Source: Nibribacter ruber (GTDB taxonomy: Bacteria; Bacteroidota; Bacteroidia; Cytophagales; Hymenobacteraceae). From it: a stretch of DNA of 64,000 nucleotides. Positions 1 to 7,423 of this stretch are shown piece after piece. The notes below the pieces were generated by a model that had not been told where the DNA came from, searched no databases, and saw nothing but the letters and a program-made list of their open reading frames with translations. Numbering within the stretch: the first letter of the stretch is position 1; each line of letters begins with the position of its first letter. The stretch is from positions 248,001-312,000 of the forward strand of contig NZ_CP047897.1 of the NCBI RefSeq assembly GCF_009913235.1, in the 5' to 3' direction. A program made the position numbers and the translations under genes.

Positions 1-497
1 AGGCCACGGCGGTGAGAATGGAGTTTAACACCTCTAACGCGTTCTTCAGCTTTGACAATATTAAAATGATCTGCCGCCTCATTGATGAGCGCTACCCAGA
101 TTATGAGAACGTGATTCCGGCGCAGAACCCTAACAAGTTGAGCATTGACCGTTATGACTTCCTGAGCTCTGTAAAACGTATCTCAATCTATTCCAACAAA
201 ACTACGCACCAGGTTCGTCTGCGCATTACCGGAAGCGAACTGCAGATCTCTGCCGAGGACTTAGACTTCTCCAATGAGGCCAGCGAGCGCCTCACCTGCC
301 AGTACGACGGCGAGGACATGGAGATTGGCTTCAACGCCAAGTTCCTGACGGAAATGCTCAGCAACATGGATTCAGATGAAATCACGCTGGAATTGTCTAC
401 GCCCAACCGTGCCGGTCTTTTGATGCCAGCCAACAACGATGACGAAGAGAATATTTTGATGCTGGTGATGCCAGTGATGTTGAATAACTACGTATAG
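1..497 (+). CDS. dnaN: DNA polymerase III beta subunit (sliding clamp), C-terminal part, cut by window start
   Basis: Only the last ~165 residues are present. The frame is open from the first bases (codons begin at base 3) and the GTG at base 12 is internal, not a start. Just inside the edge the reading is ATAVRMEFNTSNAFFSF, followed by KMICRLIDERYPDYENVIP, typical of the third clamp domain. The protein ends ILMLVMPVMLNNYV, matching the family's C-terminal VMPM(R)L pocket strand. As a dimeric ring the clamp tethers the replicative polymerase to DNA and docks repair and replication partners. A strong hairpin terminator follows 26 bp downstream, so this is the last gene of its transcript. The 5' two thirds lie outside the window. 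Identification is secure. Confidence 0.95.
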   Translation, partial: ATAVRMEFNTSNAFFSFDNIKMICRLIDERYPDYENVIPAQNPNKLSIDRYDFLSSVKRISIYSNKTTHQVRLRITGSELQISAEDLDFSNEASERLTCQYDGEDMEIGFNAKFLTEMLSNMDSDEITLELSTPNRAGLLMPANNDDEENILMLVMPVMLNNYV

Positions 498-523
498 TTA
501 TTTCTTCTTTTAGAATATTGGAA

Positions 524-553
524 GCCTCCTCTGGAAACAGAGGAGGCTTTTTT
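524..553 (+). terminator. Rho-independent terminator of dnaN
   Basis: A perfect 10-bp GC-rich stem (GCCTCCTCTG / CAGAGGAGGC) with a GAAA tetraloop is followed by six T. A 38-bp palindrome copy starts 7 bp further on. Confidence 0.9.
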
Positions 554-559
554 CTTTGG

Positions 560-597
560 CGTTTTTGGCTGGTTTTCTGGAAATTAGGCTAAAAGCG
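560..597. repeat. 38-bp palindromic repeat, copy 1
   Basis: Degenerate copy of the dispersed palindrome (arm CGTTTTTGGCCTGTTTTCC). It lies between the dnaN terminator and an otherwise empty gap. The right arm reads AAATTAGGCTAAAAGCG, so pairing is imperfect. Confidence 0.85.
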
Positions 598-939
598 AGT
601 GCTGGTGTCTATCTCTATCAATTGAATTAAATCCGGATTCTGCTTTGGGGATGGGCAGATTCCTGGCGACAAAGAACTCATTACTTATACAGGCCTTATA
701 GTGTGCGCGGTACCTACAATTACATTCATTCGTTTTTGGCCTGTTCCTCTCTAAATAGCCCAAAAACGGATACGGAGTTCAGTACTCACAACTCACAAGC
801 AACACGAACATTCCACCTTTCTATTTGCTTACACCATATCCTCCGCCCATAAGTATCACAAAGTGATTGGAATTCAAGTCTGTTCTAAACAAAAACACCA
901 CCCATGGCAGAGATGGGGCAATTCAAGATGGAAGGCCGC
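598..939. other. Intergenic stretch without a recognisable gene
   Basis: No frame here has coding character. Apart from palindrome copy 2 I see no hairpin, tRNA-like or riboswitch-like pattern. It separates dnaN from gldC and may hold the distal promoter region of gldC. Confidence 0.5.
731..768. repeat. 38-bp palindromic repeat, copy 2
   Basis: Full-length copy with intact outer arms (CGTTTTTGGCCTGTT / TAGCCCAAAAACG) and a degenerate centre (CCTCTCTAAA). It is mid-intergenic, more than 200 bp from either neighbouring gene, unlike the many copies that abut stop codons. Confidence 0.9.
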
Positions 940-966
940 TTGAATAAGAAAAAGCTGTTACCTTTG
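940..966 (+). promoter_or_regulatory. Candidate Bacteroidota promoter for gldC
   Basis: TACCTTTG at 959-966 matches the -7 consensus TAnnTTTG, about 36-45 bp before the gldC start codons. A TTG at 940-942 could be the -33 element, but the 16-bp spacing is short of the usual 19-21. Confidence 0.5.
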
Positions 967-1001
967 TGGCATGAACCAAGCGGCCCTCGGGCGCTAGAAC
1001 C

Positions 1002-1367
1002 ATGAAACAGATGAAGAAATCAGAAATACACTTTAGCATTGCCTTAGATGACCAGCGCGTACCAGAAGCCATCAGCTGGCGCGCTACAGATGCCGGGGAT
1101 GACATGCACTTCGCCAAGGCCATCAACATTGCCCTGTGGGACCGGAATGACACTGGCACCATGAAGATAGACCTCTGGACCAAAGACATGCCCGTTGATG
1201 AAATGAAATATTTTTACATTGACACGCTGGGAGCCATGGCGCAAAGCCTGGAGTCTGCCACCAATGACAAGGTAATGGCCGAGAAAATGCGTGCCCTTTG
1301 CCAGGAGTTGATGGCACACGTAGACGAGCAGCAGAAACGCAACGCCCAGAACAACCCGCAGGCGTAA
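1002..1367 (+). CDS. gldC: Gliding motility protein GldC
   Basis: A 121-residue soluble protein without a signal peptide. The segments KKSEIHFSIALDD, VPEAISWRATDAG and especially DLWTKDMPVDEMKYF are the hallmarks of GldC, a small Bacteroidota protein associated with gliding motility and usually annotated with the Gld machinery. The alternative start at 1011 (MKKSEIHF) fits the usual family N-terminus slightly better than the first ATG, and neither has a clear Shine-Dalgarno. The C-terminus is Asn/Gln-rich and probably flexible. No other gld gene is adjacent. GldC is conserved in many non-gliding Bacteroidota, so motility cannot be inferred from it alone. Confidence 0.92.
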   Translation: MKQMKKSEIHFSIALDDQRVPEAISWRATDAGDDMHFAKAINIALWDRNDTGTMKIDLWTKDMPVDEMKYFYIDTLGAMAQSLESATNDKVMAEKMRALCQELMAHVDEQQKRNAQNNPQA

Positions 1368-1372
1368 GCTTG

Positions 1373-1436
1373 CCTACTGCCTATAAACGAAGAAGCCGCT
1401 CTTGCAAGAGCGGCTTCTTCGTTTATAGGCAGTAGG
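1373..1436. terminator. Perfect 64-bp palindrome, bidirectional terminator between convergent genes
   Basis: Two 32-nt arms meet at 1404/1405 with no unpaired base: CCTACTGCCTATAAACGAAG... reads back perfectly on the other strand. The inner part (GAAGCCGCTCTTG/CAAGAGCGGCTTC then TTCGTTT) resembles a terminator stem. Complementarity then continues outward a further ~19 bp on each side. It begins 6 bp after the gldC stop codon and ends 11 bp before the stop of the convergent gene. Confidence 0.85.
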
Positions 1437-1446
1437 ATAAAATCTT

Positions 1447-1923
1447 CTATTTGTTTACGCTAGAAGCAGGTTTTACTACGGCTACCTCAGGCTTAGGAAA
1501 ACTACGCTTGGCGTCTTCGTCAGACGGTGAAACCAAGGTCTTGGCCACCTTTCCGTTTCGTTTTTCTAACTGCAAGGCATATTGCTTGTCATGGGCCACC
1601 AAGGCTTTGCGTGAGCTATAGTATTGAGAATATTGAGCAGTGCTCAGCAGGCTCTCCAACTGAACATCACGGTCTTTACAAACTCCTTTGATACATTTGT
1701 CTAGTTCAGCCGGGTTGCTGGCAAACTTCTCCTCAAAGGCCACCATCTTTTTGGCGTTCTCTAAGTTAAGCGCCCGAAGCTTTCTGGATTGGAATTGGTT
1801 TAACTGAAGTTCCTTGATCATCTTGTCAGACAAGCTGGCGGCTCTCTGTTCTGCCGGTCCCTGGGCAAATGACGTTACACCGGTTAGGAGCATGATTACG
1901 AAGGCGAACACAAACTTTCTCAT
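1447..1923 (-). CDS. Small secreted helical protein, Spy/CpxP-like pattern, function unknown
   Basis: The chosen start gives a clean signal peptide (MRKFVFAFVIMLLTGVTSFAQ, cleavage after AQ); an upstream TTG-type extension of ten residues would spoil it. The mature part (~138 residues) is predicted helical. It has the spacing seen in Bacteroidota Spy/CpxP-like periplasmic proteins: KELQLNQFQSRKLRALN, then a long charged helix ending in LLSTAQYSQYYSSRK (the family's 'LTPEQ..KY' position). Two cysteines (CIKGVC) may form a disulfide. The Lys/Pro-rich tail is probably disordered. Family assignment is by pattern only, and a metal-stress or chaperone role would be inference. It converges with gldC. 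Confidence 0.65.
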   Translation of the reverse strand: MRKFVFAFVIMLLTGVTSFAQGPAEQRAASLSDKMIKELQLNQFQSRKLRALNLENAKKMVAFEEKFASNPAELDKCIKGVCKDRDVQLESLLSTAQYSQYYSSRKALVAHDKQYALQLEKRNGKVAKTLVSPSDEDAKRSFPKPEVAVVKPASSVNK

Positions 1924-2133
1924 AACTTTATCAGTTTTTAGTGACAACAACACAATTCCCGTGCCATCTTCTTAGGAACAACGGCCTCGGTAAAAAAGTT
2001 GATTACTCCTGTAAAAAATTAAACGAGACCCAGAGGCTAGGGTTATGTCATTTGCCGAAGAAAACCATTGCATAGTCCTTGCAAACCCTACAAAATAGTA
2101 GAGTAAACTGAAGTGTAATGCTCTGAATATCAA

Positions 2134-2670
2134 TTAAAAAGTGTTCTTCCACATCATGGATTCAACCGGGTAGGGCGTGCGGTCATTGTATTTGGCGTTG
2201 GGCTTGAGATTGTAGTAGTTTTCAATGCCGCCGTTCACCACAAAATAGATCAACTGCCCTATAGGCATGTTGTGGTACACCCGTACTTTCTGGCTTACAG
2301 AGATCTCCAGGGTCCAATGGTTGCAGAACCCCACGTCCCCTTTACCGGCGGTGGCGTGGATGTCAATCCCTAAACGTCCTACGCTGGATTTCCCTTCCAA
2401 AAACGGCACATGGGCATGGGTTTCAGTGTATTCCTCAGTCACGCCCAGGTACAGCTTGCCCGGTTCCAACACGTAGCCTTCCTCCGGAATCTCAAACACG
2501 TCTATCTCATTGTGCTTGCGGGCATCCAGCACCTCGTCACGGTAAGAAGCCAGGTACTTGCCCAAATGCACGTCATAGGAGTTGGTGCCCAGGCAAGAAC
2601 GGTCATAGGGCTCAATCTTGATGGTGCCTTTCTCTATTTCTTCCAGTATTTGACGGTCTGTGAGGATCAT
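2134..2670 (-). CDS. dcd: dCTP deaminase
   Basis: A 178-residue enzyme that hydrolyses dCTP to dUTP, feeding dTMP synthesis; cytoplasmic homotrimer of the dUTPase fold. Seen: MILTDRQILEEI at the N-terminus, the signature GKSSVGRLGIDIHATAGKGD containing the catalytic-site Ser/Arg and Gly-rich loop, GFCNHWTLEI with the invariant Trp-Thr-Leu-Glu, and the C-terminal KYNDRTPYP lid. Length is in the family range. I see nothing that marks a bifunctional dCTP deaminase/dUTPase, so treat it as the monofunctional form. It stands alone, with ~180 bp on each side. Confidence 0.95.
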   Translation of the reverse strand: MILTDRQILEEIEKGTIKIEPYDRSCLGTNSYDVHLGKYLASYRDEVLDARKHNEIDVFEIPEEGYVLEPGKLYLGVTEEYTETHAHVPFLEGKSSVGRLGIDIHATAGKGDVGFCNHWTLEISVSQKVRVYHNMPIGQLIYFVVNGGIENYYNLKPNAKYNDRTPYPVESMMWKNTF

Positions 2671-2790
2671 GGGTGTTGGGTAGTCTAGATTACAGACGCA
2701 AGGTACGGGAAAATGGCGTGTTTTGCCACTTGATGCGTCACTTGACCCGGTAAAGCTTTTGCCAAATGAAACACCTAATAAATCAACCTC

Positions 2791-2826
2791 TTGACTCTCC
2801 CTTTGATAGAGGATATACTATATTTG
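2791..2826 (+). promoter_or_regulatory. Candidate promoter of the outer-membrane protein gene
   Basis: TATATTTG at 2819-2826 is a good -7 element, 33 bp before the ATG. TTG at 2791-2793 is 25 bp upstream of it, longer than usual, so the -33 assignment is weak. Confidence 0.45.
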
Positions 2827-2859
2827 TAACAACAGACATTCCTTCTTATTAAAGATTTC

Positions 2860-3984
2860 ATGAGAAAAACTTTTACTGTTTTGGCCTTCACCGTATTCGG
2901 GCTTATAGGTTCTTTGCCGGTTTATGCGCAGTTGGGCAGCAACATTACCATTAAAAACCAGATCATTCTTTCCACGGCAGACACCTTGGTGAACGTGGAT
3001 ATTGTAGAAGGGAGAAGAAACACCAATGAAAACCAGTTAGTTTTTATTAAGGACGGTGCCAAGCGCACCGTATTGGCCAAAGATGTGGTTTCGTACCATG
3101 ACGGAGTTCATTTTTTTAAGTCCTGCCCGGTGCAAGGCGTGGCTACCGTGAAGTTGATAGATTTTAAAGTAATAGGACCGGTGTACTTTGGCCGATCTAC
3201 CCAGCCAGACGGTGAATTGGGGTTCTTCGTTAAAAAAGAGAGCGATAGCCAAGTGGTTTCCCTCTATGACCACAAGGGCCGGCTTTCTGAGTTTTTTAAG
3301 GAATTTCTGCCCAACTATGATGCTTTCCTGCAGCAATCTGGACTACAGCCCACCTATTATTTCTCTTCTCTGGCTAACTTTATTTCGGCGTATAACTCGT
3401 TTACCCAGCCTTCTTTGTACCTGGTAGAAAAATATAGAAGTCCAGAACGACTGAAATTTAGTGTCTTTGGATCCATCAATAGCGCAGACTTTTCTTATGG
3501 CGAAGGGGACATTGGCTATAACAGGGCTCCTTCTTTTAATGTGGGGGCCATAGTCCATTTCAAAAGCCAAAGCAAATACTCCATCAACGTCTGGACATAC
3601 TTCCAAAAGGCTTCTCTTTCCGCTGATAACCACCAGGTAGATATCACCAGCCTCAATGTAGAGCCTGGTTTGAAGGTAAGTTTCCCGGTTACTCCTTTTA
3701 TGTCCTTCGGGTTGGAGCCGGGGTTAGGGCTTGCCTACCACCTCACTGCAGAAATCAATAAAGAAGAACATGAGGTTTTCATGTATGACCATATAGGAAT
3801 GGATGATTTTTCCATTGGGTATGCCCTTAAAGCATCTTTGTCATATAAGACCAAAACCAGCCTGTTTTTAGGGTATTCAAATTACCGCATGCAGGCAGAT
3901 AACTTTAAAAACGTGGTTTTTGGAGACAGCAAGAGAAAAGTAAACTTCTCTAACTTCAAAGTGGGGCTGGCTTACAGACTTTAA
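2860..3984 (+). CDS. Secreted, probable outer-membrane beta-barrel protein of unknown function
   Basis: 374 residues with an N-terminal signal peptide (MRKTFTVLAFTVFGLIGSLPVYAQ). The first half (to ~190) is a soluble domain starting with NITIKNQIILSTADTLVNVDI and containing a short helix-rich stretch. From ~residue 200 the sequence alternates hydrophobic and polar residues in strand-length blocks (FSVFGSINSADFSYGEG, FNVGAIVHFKS, YSINVWTYFQKA, LNVEPGLKVSFPV, and a final FSNFKVGLAYRL). Ending on an aromatic/Arg-Leu strand is typical of OMP_b-brl-type barrels. No binding motif is recognised. Identification as a barrel is from pattern, not homology to a named protein. Confidence 0.6.
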   Translation: MRKTFTVLAFTVFGLIGSLPVYAQLGSNITIKNQIILSTADTLVNVDIVEGRRNTNENQLVFIKDGAKRTVLAKDVVSYHDGVHFFKSCPVQGVATVKLIDFKVIGPVYFGRSTQPDGELGFFVKKESDSQVVSLYDHKGRLSEFFKEFLPNYDAFLQQSGLQPTYYFSSLANFISAYNSFTQPSLYLVEKYRSPERLKFSVFGSINSADFSYGEGDIGYNRAPSFNVGAIVHFKSQSKYSINVWTYFQKASLSADNHQVDITSLNVEPGLKVSFPVTPFMSFGLEPGLGLAYHLTAEINKEEHEVFMYDHIGMDDFSIGYALKASLSYKTKTSLFLGYSNYRMQADNFKNVVFGDSKRKVNFSNFKVGLAYRL

Positions 3985-4005
3985 AGCATAGAAAACCACA
4001 CCTTT

Positions 4006-4043
4006 AACAGAAAGGCCTTACTCTAAAGCAAGGCCTTTCTGTT
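4006..4043. terminator. Bidirectional terminator between convergent genes
   Basis: A 14-bp stem (AACAGAAAGGCCTT / AAGGCCTTTCTGTT) has a 10-nt loop. It is flanked by A- and T-rich stretches and sits between the OMP gene and the convergent thioesterase gene. Confidence 0.85.
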
Positions 4044-4064
4044 AAAAAGCTTTTGCTGATTGTT

Positions 4065-4466
4065 TTACAACAACTCCACCAAAGCCTGCTCAATGCGTCT
4101 GGGGCGCATGGTCTTGGCGTCTACAAGGCACCAGATGGTTTTGGCCGAGGCGAGGAGTTCCTGGGTGCCGGTACGATACAGGCTTACGTACCGCTCAAAC
4201 TTGGCCCCATGGTAGTCGCCCACCCAGGTATAGCCAGTTACGGTATCATTGGGCATGGCGGGTTTAAGGAAATCTATCTCGTGCCGTAGAATCACCCATA
4301 GGTATTGGTCTTTGATTTCCTGAGGAGCCACATGCTCCCAGTGAGCCGCAGAAACCTCCTGCACCCAGCGCACATACACCACGTTGTTCACATGGCCCAG
4401 GGCGTCAATGTCTGCGGGCTGCACCTGAATGGCTAAACTGAATTTATCTGAAGGTTCTGTGGACAT
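4065..4466 (-). CDS. Acyl-CoA thioesterase, hotdog (4HBT) family
   Basis: A ~133-residue single-domain hotdog protein. QPADIDALGHVNNVVYVRWVQE carries the DxxGHVNNxxY signature with the catalytic Asp of the YbgC/FcbC-type 4-hydroxybenzoyl-CoA thioesterase group. VGDYHGAKFERYVSLYR is the second conserved strand pair. It should hydrolyse acyl-CoA thioesters in the cytoplasm; the acyl substrate cannot be told from sequence. The start MSTEPSDKF was chosen because the 14 residues upstream in the longer frame look non-coding and include an unlikely Cys-rich leader. A palindrome copy lies upstream, separating it from the permease gene on the same strand. Confidence 0.85.
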   Translation of the reverse strand: MSTEPSDKFSLAIQVQPADIDALGHVNNVVYVRWVQEVSAAHWEHVAPQEIKDQYLWVILRHEIDFLKPAMPNDTVTGYTWVGDYHGAKFERYVSLYRTGTQELLASAKTIWCLVDAKTMRPRRIEQALVELL

Positions 4467-4516
4467 GGTACAGGTTGGAGAAATTAGAACATACTCGTAA
4501 AGAAGCAAAGAAGTCT

Positions 4517-4554
4517 CGTTTTTGGGCTATTTTCTAGAAAACAGGCTAAAAACG
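4517..4554. repeat. 38-bp palindromic repeat, copy 3
   Basis: Near-consensus copy (CGTTTTTGGGCTATTTTCT / AGAAAACAGGCTAAAAACG), ending 5 bp before the stop codon of the NCS2 permease. Confidence 0.95.
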
Positions 4555-4559
4555 AGTCA

Positions 4560-5870
4560 TTATTCCAGCACCAGGGCCAGGATGCAGAAGACGTCAATGA
4601 TGAGCAATGGCCAGGAGACGTCTTCTTTCTTACCCGTGATGAGTTTTAAAAAAGTCCAGGAAAGGAAGCCCCAGATGATGCCCTGCGTAATGGAGTAGGA
4701 AAACGGAATTAAGACCAGAGCCAGGAACGCTGGAATGGCCTCATCCAGCTGACCCCAGTTTATCTTAGTGATGGGCCTAACCATGAACACGCCCACCAGC
4801 ACCAGAGCCGGGGCCGTGGCAATGGCCGGCACCACCGCCAGGAGCGGCGCCAGGAACAAGAAGGGGAGGAACAGCACGGCGCCTACTACTGCGGTCAAGC
4901 CGGTCCTGCCGCCAGCCTCAATGCCCACCGCAGATTCTATGTACGCCGTACCAGGGCTAGAGCCTACCAAACCCGCCAAGGTGGTGGCTATGGCGTCTAC
5001 CATCAGAGACCGTTTTACATGGCGGGGCTCTCCGTGTTCATCCAGCAGATTGGCCGCTTCTGCCAACCCCACCAGCGTAGAAAGACTGTCAAACATGTCT
5101 GTAAACACGAAGGCAAAGATAACCGGCACCACCGCCCATTGCAGCGAATTGACAAAATCCAACTGGAACAGCAGGCTGAAGTCCGGCGCGGCAAAGAAGC
5201 CTTTCCATTGGATAAGAGGGCCAGCCGCATCTTCCAATCCCCACCACCGGCCAATGGGATAGGCCAGAAGAGTGGTAAATAGAATGCCAATCAATATTCC
5301 GCCGCGCACATTCTTGGTTAGCAACACCGCGGTTAGTAACAAGCCGGCCAGAAAGGTAAGTACCGTTGGCGTGAGGTCACCTAAGCCAATGATGGTGGCG
5401 GGATTGGGCACGATGAACTTGGCATTGGAGAAGCCTATCAAGGTGATGAACAAGCCAATGCCCGCCGCAATAGCGTACCGCAAAGGCCGGGGAATGGCCC
5501 GCACAATGTAGGTGCGCACGTTGAACATGGAGAGCAGCAGGAACACCACCCCCGACCAGAACACTGCCCCCAAGGCCACTGGCCACGGCACTTGCATGCC
5601 CAGTACCGCCGTGAACGTGAAGAACGCATTCAATCCCATGCCCGGTGCCACCAGAATCGGGTTTTTGGCATACAAACCCATCATGAGGCTACTGAAAAAA
5701 CAAACGATCACCGTGGCGGTAAGGACTGCCGCGAAGGGCATGCCAGCCTGGCTCAGGATGCTGGGATTCACCACTATGATATAAGAAGTGGCCAGGAAGG
5801 AAGAGACGCCGGCAATGATTTCGGTTTGGACGGAGGTGCCGTTTTTCTGAAGCTCAAAGTTGAATGCCAT
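4560..5870 (-). CDS. NCS2-family purine permease, AzgA/PbuG type
   Basis: A ~436-residue polytopic inner-membrane protein with 12-14 hydrophobic segments. Family marks are the N-terminal TEIIAGVSSFLATSYIIVVNP, the strongly conserved PGMGLNAFF (TM3 region), FTDMFDSLSTLVG, and GSSPGTAYIESAVGIEAGGRTGLTA in the second half. These define the AzgA/PbuG branch, proton-coupled import of adenine or guanine/hypoxanthine, rather than the UraA/xanthine branch. The first possible codon is a TTG two residues before the ATG chosen here. A guanine-deaminase-like gene and guaA occur elsewhere in the window, consistent with purine salvage, but are not co-transcribed with it. Confidence 0.9.
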   Translation of the reverse strand: MAFNFELQKNGTSVQTEIIAGVSSFLATSYIIVVNPSILSQAGMPFAAVLTATVIVCFFSSLMMGLYAKNPILVAPGMGLNAFFTFTAVLGMQVPWPVALGAVFWSGVVFLLLSMFNVRTYIVRAIPRPLRYAIAAGIGLFITLIGFSNAKFIVPNPATIIGLGDLTPTVLTFLAGLLLTAVLLTKNVRGGILIGILFTTLLAYPIGRWWGLEDAAGPLIQWKGFFAAPDFSLLFQLDFVNSLQWAVVPVIFAFVFTDMFDSLSTLVGLAEAANLLDEHGEPRHVKRSLMVDAIATTLAGLVGSSPGTAYIESAVGIEAGGRTGLTAVVGAVLFLPFLFLAPLLAVVPAIATAPALVLVGVFMVRPITKINWGQLDEAIPAFLALVLIPFSYSITQGIIWGFLSWTFLKLITGKKEDVSWPLLIIDVFCILALVLE

Positions 5871-5934
5871 GGCCAATGGGTAGTTGCTGTTGAAAGTGGA
5901 TTTGTTCTGCTTGAATGCTTGGTCTCGCTTGCTT

Positions 5935-5972
5935 TGTTTTTGGCCTGTTTTCCAGAAAACAGACCAAAAACG
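5935..5972. repeat. 38-bp palindromic repeat, copy 4
   Basis: Consensus-like copy with the first base changed (TGTTTTTGGCCTGTTTTCC / AGAAAACAGACCAAAAACG). It lies in the gap between the permease start and the hemL terminator. Confidence 0.92.
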
Positions 5973-5985
5973 GAAGGTCAGGAAG

Positions 5986-6019
5986 CAAAAACGGCACCTG
6001 ATGTCTCAAGTGCCGTTTC
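5986..6019 (-). terminator. Rho-independent terminator of hemL
   Basis: On the minus strand a 9-bp stem (AAACGGCAC / GTGCCGTTT) with a 12-nt loop runs into a T-rich tract, about 12 bp after the hemL stop codon. Confidence 0.8.
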
Positions 6020-6030
6020 TGTTTAAGTAC

Positions 6031-7332
6031 CTATGAAGCGTGGATCAGTTGGAGGGCCTCCAGATTTGCTTTCAAGTATTGGTCTGCCAGATCATCGGTG
6101 ATGGCCGTAGATACAAACAGCGTCTCATACTGCGATGGGGCCAGGTAAATGCCCCGTTGCAACATCTCATGGAAGTACTTCCCAAAGCGTCCTAAATCTG
6201 AAGTCTTGGCAGAGTCAAAGTCAGTTACCGGCTGTTCTGTGAAAAACAAACTGAACATAGAACCCACCTGGTTGATAGTGTAGTTGAGCCCCAGTTGCTG
6301 CATGTTCTGCTTGGTACCGTTCACCAACTTGTCAGTGATGGTTTGCAAGTGCCTGTAGACCTCAGGATGCTCGTTCAAATAGGTGAGAGCCGCCATTCCG
6401 GCAGACATGGCAATCGGGTTCCCGGAAAGGGTGCCTGCCTGGTACACGGGGCCGGCCGGAGCCACTGCGTTCATGATTTCGCGCTTTCCGCCGTAAGCAC
6501 CCACGGGCATGCCACCGCCAATGATTTTGCCCAGCGTGGTCATGTCTGGTTGTACGCCATACAGTTCCTGCGCCCCGCCTCTGGCCAACCTGAAACCGGT
6601 CATCACCTCGTCAAAAATCAACACAATGCCTTCTTTGGTGCACAAATCACGCAATCCTTGCAAGAATCCTTGTGCCGGTACTACTAAGCCCATGTTGCCT
6701 ACCACAGGCTCCAGAATGATAGCCGCCACTTGGGCCGGGTTGGCATCTATCAAGGTTTGGACGGCGGCCAGGTCATTGTAAGGAGCGGTTAAGGTATCAT
6801 TGGCCACGCCTTTGGTCACGCCCGGGCTGTCAGGCACACCCAGGGTCACCGCACCACTGCCAGCAGCAATCAGGAAAGAGTCGCCGTGGCCGTGGTAACA
6901 GCCTTCAAACTTGATAATCTTGTCACGACCGGTATAGCCACGCGCTACTCTGATAGCCGACATGGTGGCCTCTGTACCAGAGTTAACCATACGCACTTTC
7001 TCCACACTGGGAATCATGCTGATGATGAGCTCGGCCATCTCCACTTCGCGGCGGGTAGGGGCCCCGAAGGAAAGAGAACCAGGCAAGGCATCGCGCACGG
7101 CTTTCTCAATCACTTCATGGGCGTGGCCCAGAATCATGGGCCCCCAGGAATTGATGAGGTCCAGGTATTGGTTTCCGTCTTCGTCAAACAGATAAGCGCC
7201 TTTGGCCGCTTTCATGAACAATGGCTGACCGCCTACGGCCTTAAAAGCACGCACAGGTGAGTTCACGCCGCCCGGAATAGAGTCCTGGGCTCTGGCAAAA
7301 AGTTCTTGGCTGGTGGTATGGGTTAGTGACAT
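6031..7332 (-). CDS. hemL: Glutamate-1-semialdehyde 2,1-aminomutase
   Basis: A 433-residue PLP enzyme of the class III aminotransferase fold that converts glutamate-1-semialdehyde to 5-aminolevulinate, the last C5-pathway step to haem. Seen: SIPGGVNSPVRAFKAVGG (typical N-terminal substrate segment), VNSGTEATMSAIRVARG (PLP phosphate loop), FEGCYHGHGDSFL, LIFDEVMTGFR (Asp to the PLP ring N), and TTLGKIIGGGMPVGAYGG with the Schiff-base Lys. Length is canonical. No other hem gene is adjacent. The upstream gap holds an AT-rich hairpin repeat separating it from the binding-protein-fold gene on the same strand. Confidence 0.97.
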   Translation of the reverse strand: MSLTHTTSQELFARAQDSIPGGVNSPVRAFKAVGGQPLFMKAAKGAYLFDEDGNQYLDLINSWGPMILGHAHEVIEKAVRDALPGSLSFGAPTRREVEMAELIISMIPSVEKVRMVNSGTEATMSAIRVARGYTGRDKIIKFEGCYHGHGDSFLIAAGSGAVTLGVPDSPGVTKGVANDTLTAPYNDLAAVQTLIDANPAQVAAIILEPVVGNMGLVVPAQGFLQGLRDLCTKEGIVLIFDEVMTGFRLARGGAQELYGVQPDMTTLGKIIGGGMPVGAYGGKREIMNAVAPAGPVYQAGTLSGNPIAMSAGMAALTYLNEHPEVYRHLQTITDKLVNGTKQNMQQLGLNYTINQVGSMFSLFFTEQPVTDFDSAKTSDLGRFGKYFHEMLQRGIYLAPSQYETLFVSTAITDDLADQYLKANLEALQLIHAS

Positions 7333-7344
7333 GTTTTTATTTAG

Positions 7345-7411
7345 ATGTTAGACACTAGACACTAGACACTAGACATTAGATTTTAGTCTATTATCTAAAA
7401 TCTAATGTCTA
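7345..7411. repeat. TAGACAC-type tandem repeat ending in a 17-bp perfect hairpin
   Basis: Seven-base units of the type TAGACAC are repeated several times. The last unit runs into a perfect inverted repeat: 7370-7386 pairs with 7395-7411 across an 8-nt loop, and the stem extends to 22 bp with one mismatch. It lies between hemL and the upstream gene. A short degenerate relative (ACTAGCGTCTAAGGTCTAGC) lies at about 13028-13055, just before ftsE. Confidence 0.85.
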
Positions 7412-7423
7412 GCGTCTTGAAAT

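Noticed and set aside
4517-4554. 38-bp palindromes as plain Rho-independent terminators
   Set aside because: The hairpin's 3' side ends in A5-CG on both strands, so no U-tract follows the stem. Where termination seems to occur, a separate GC-rich stem is present next to the copy.
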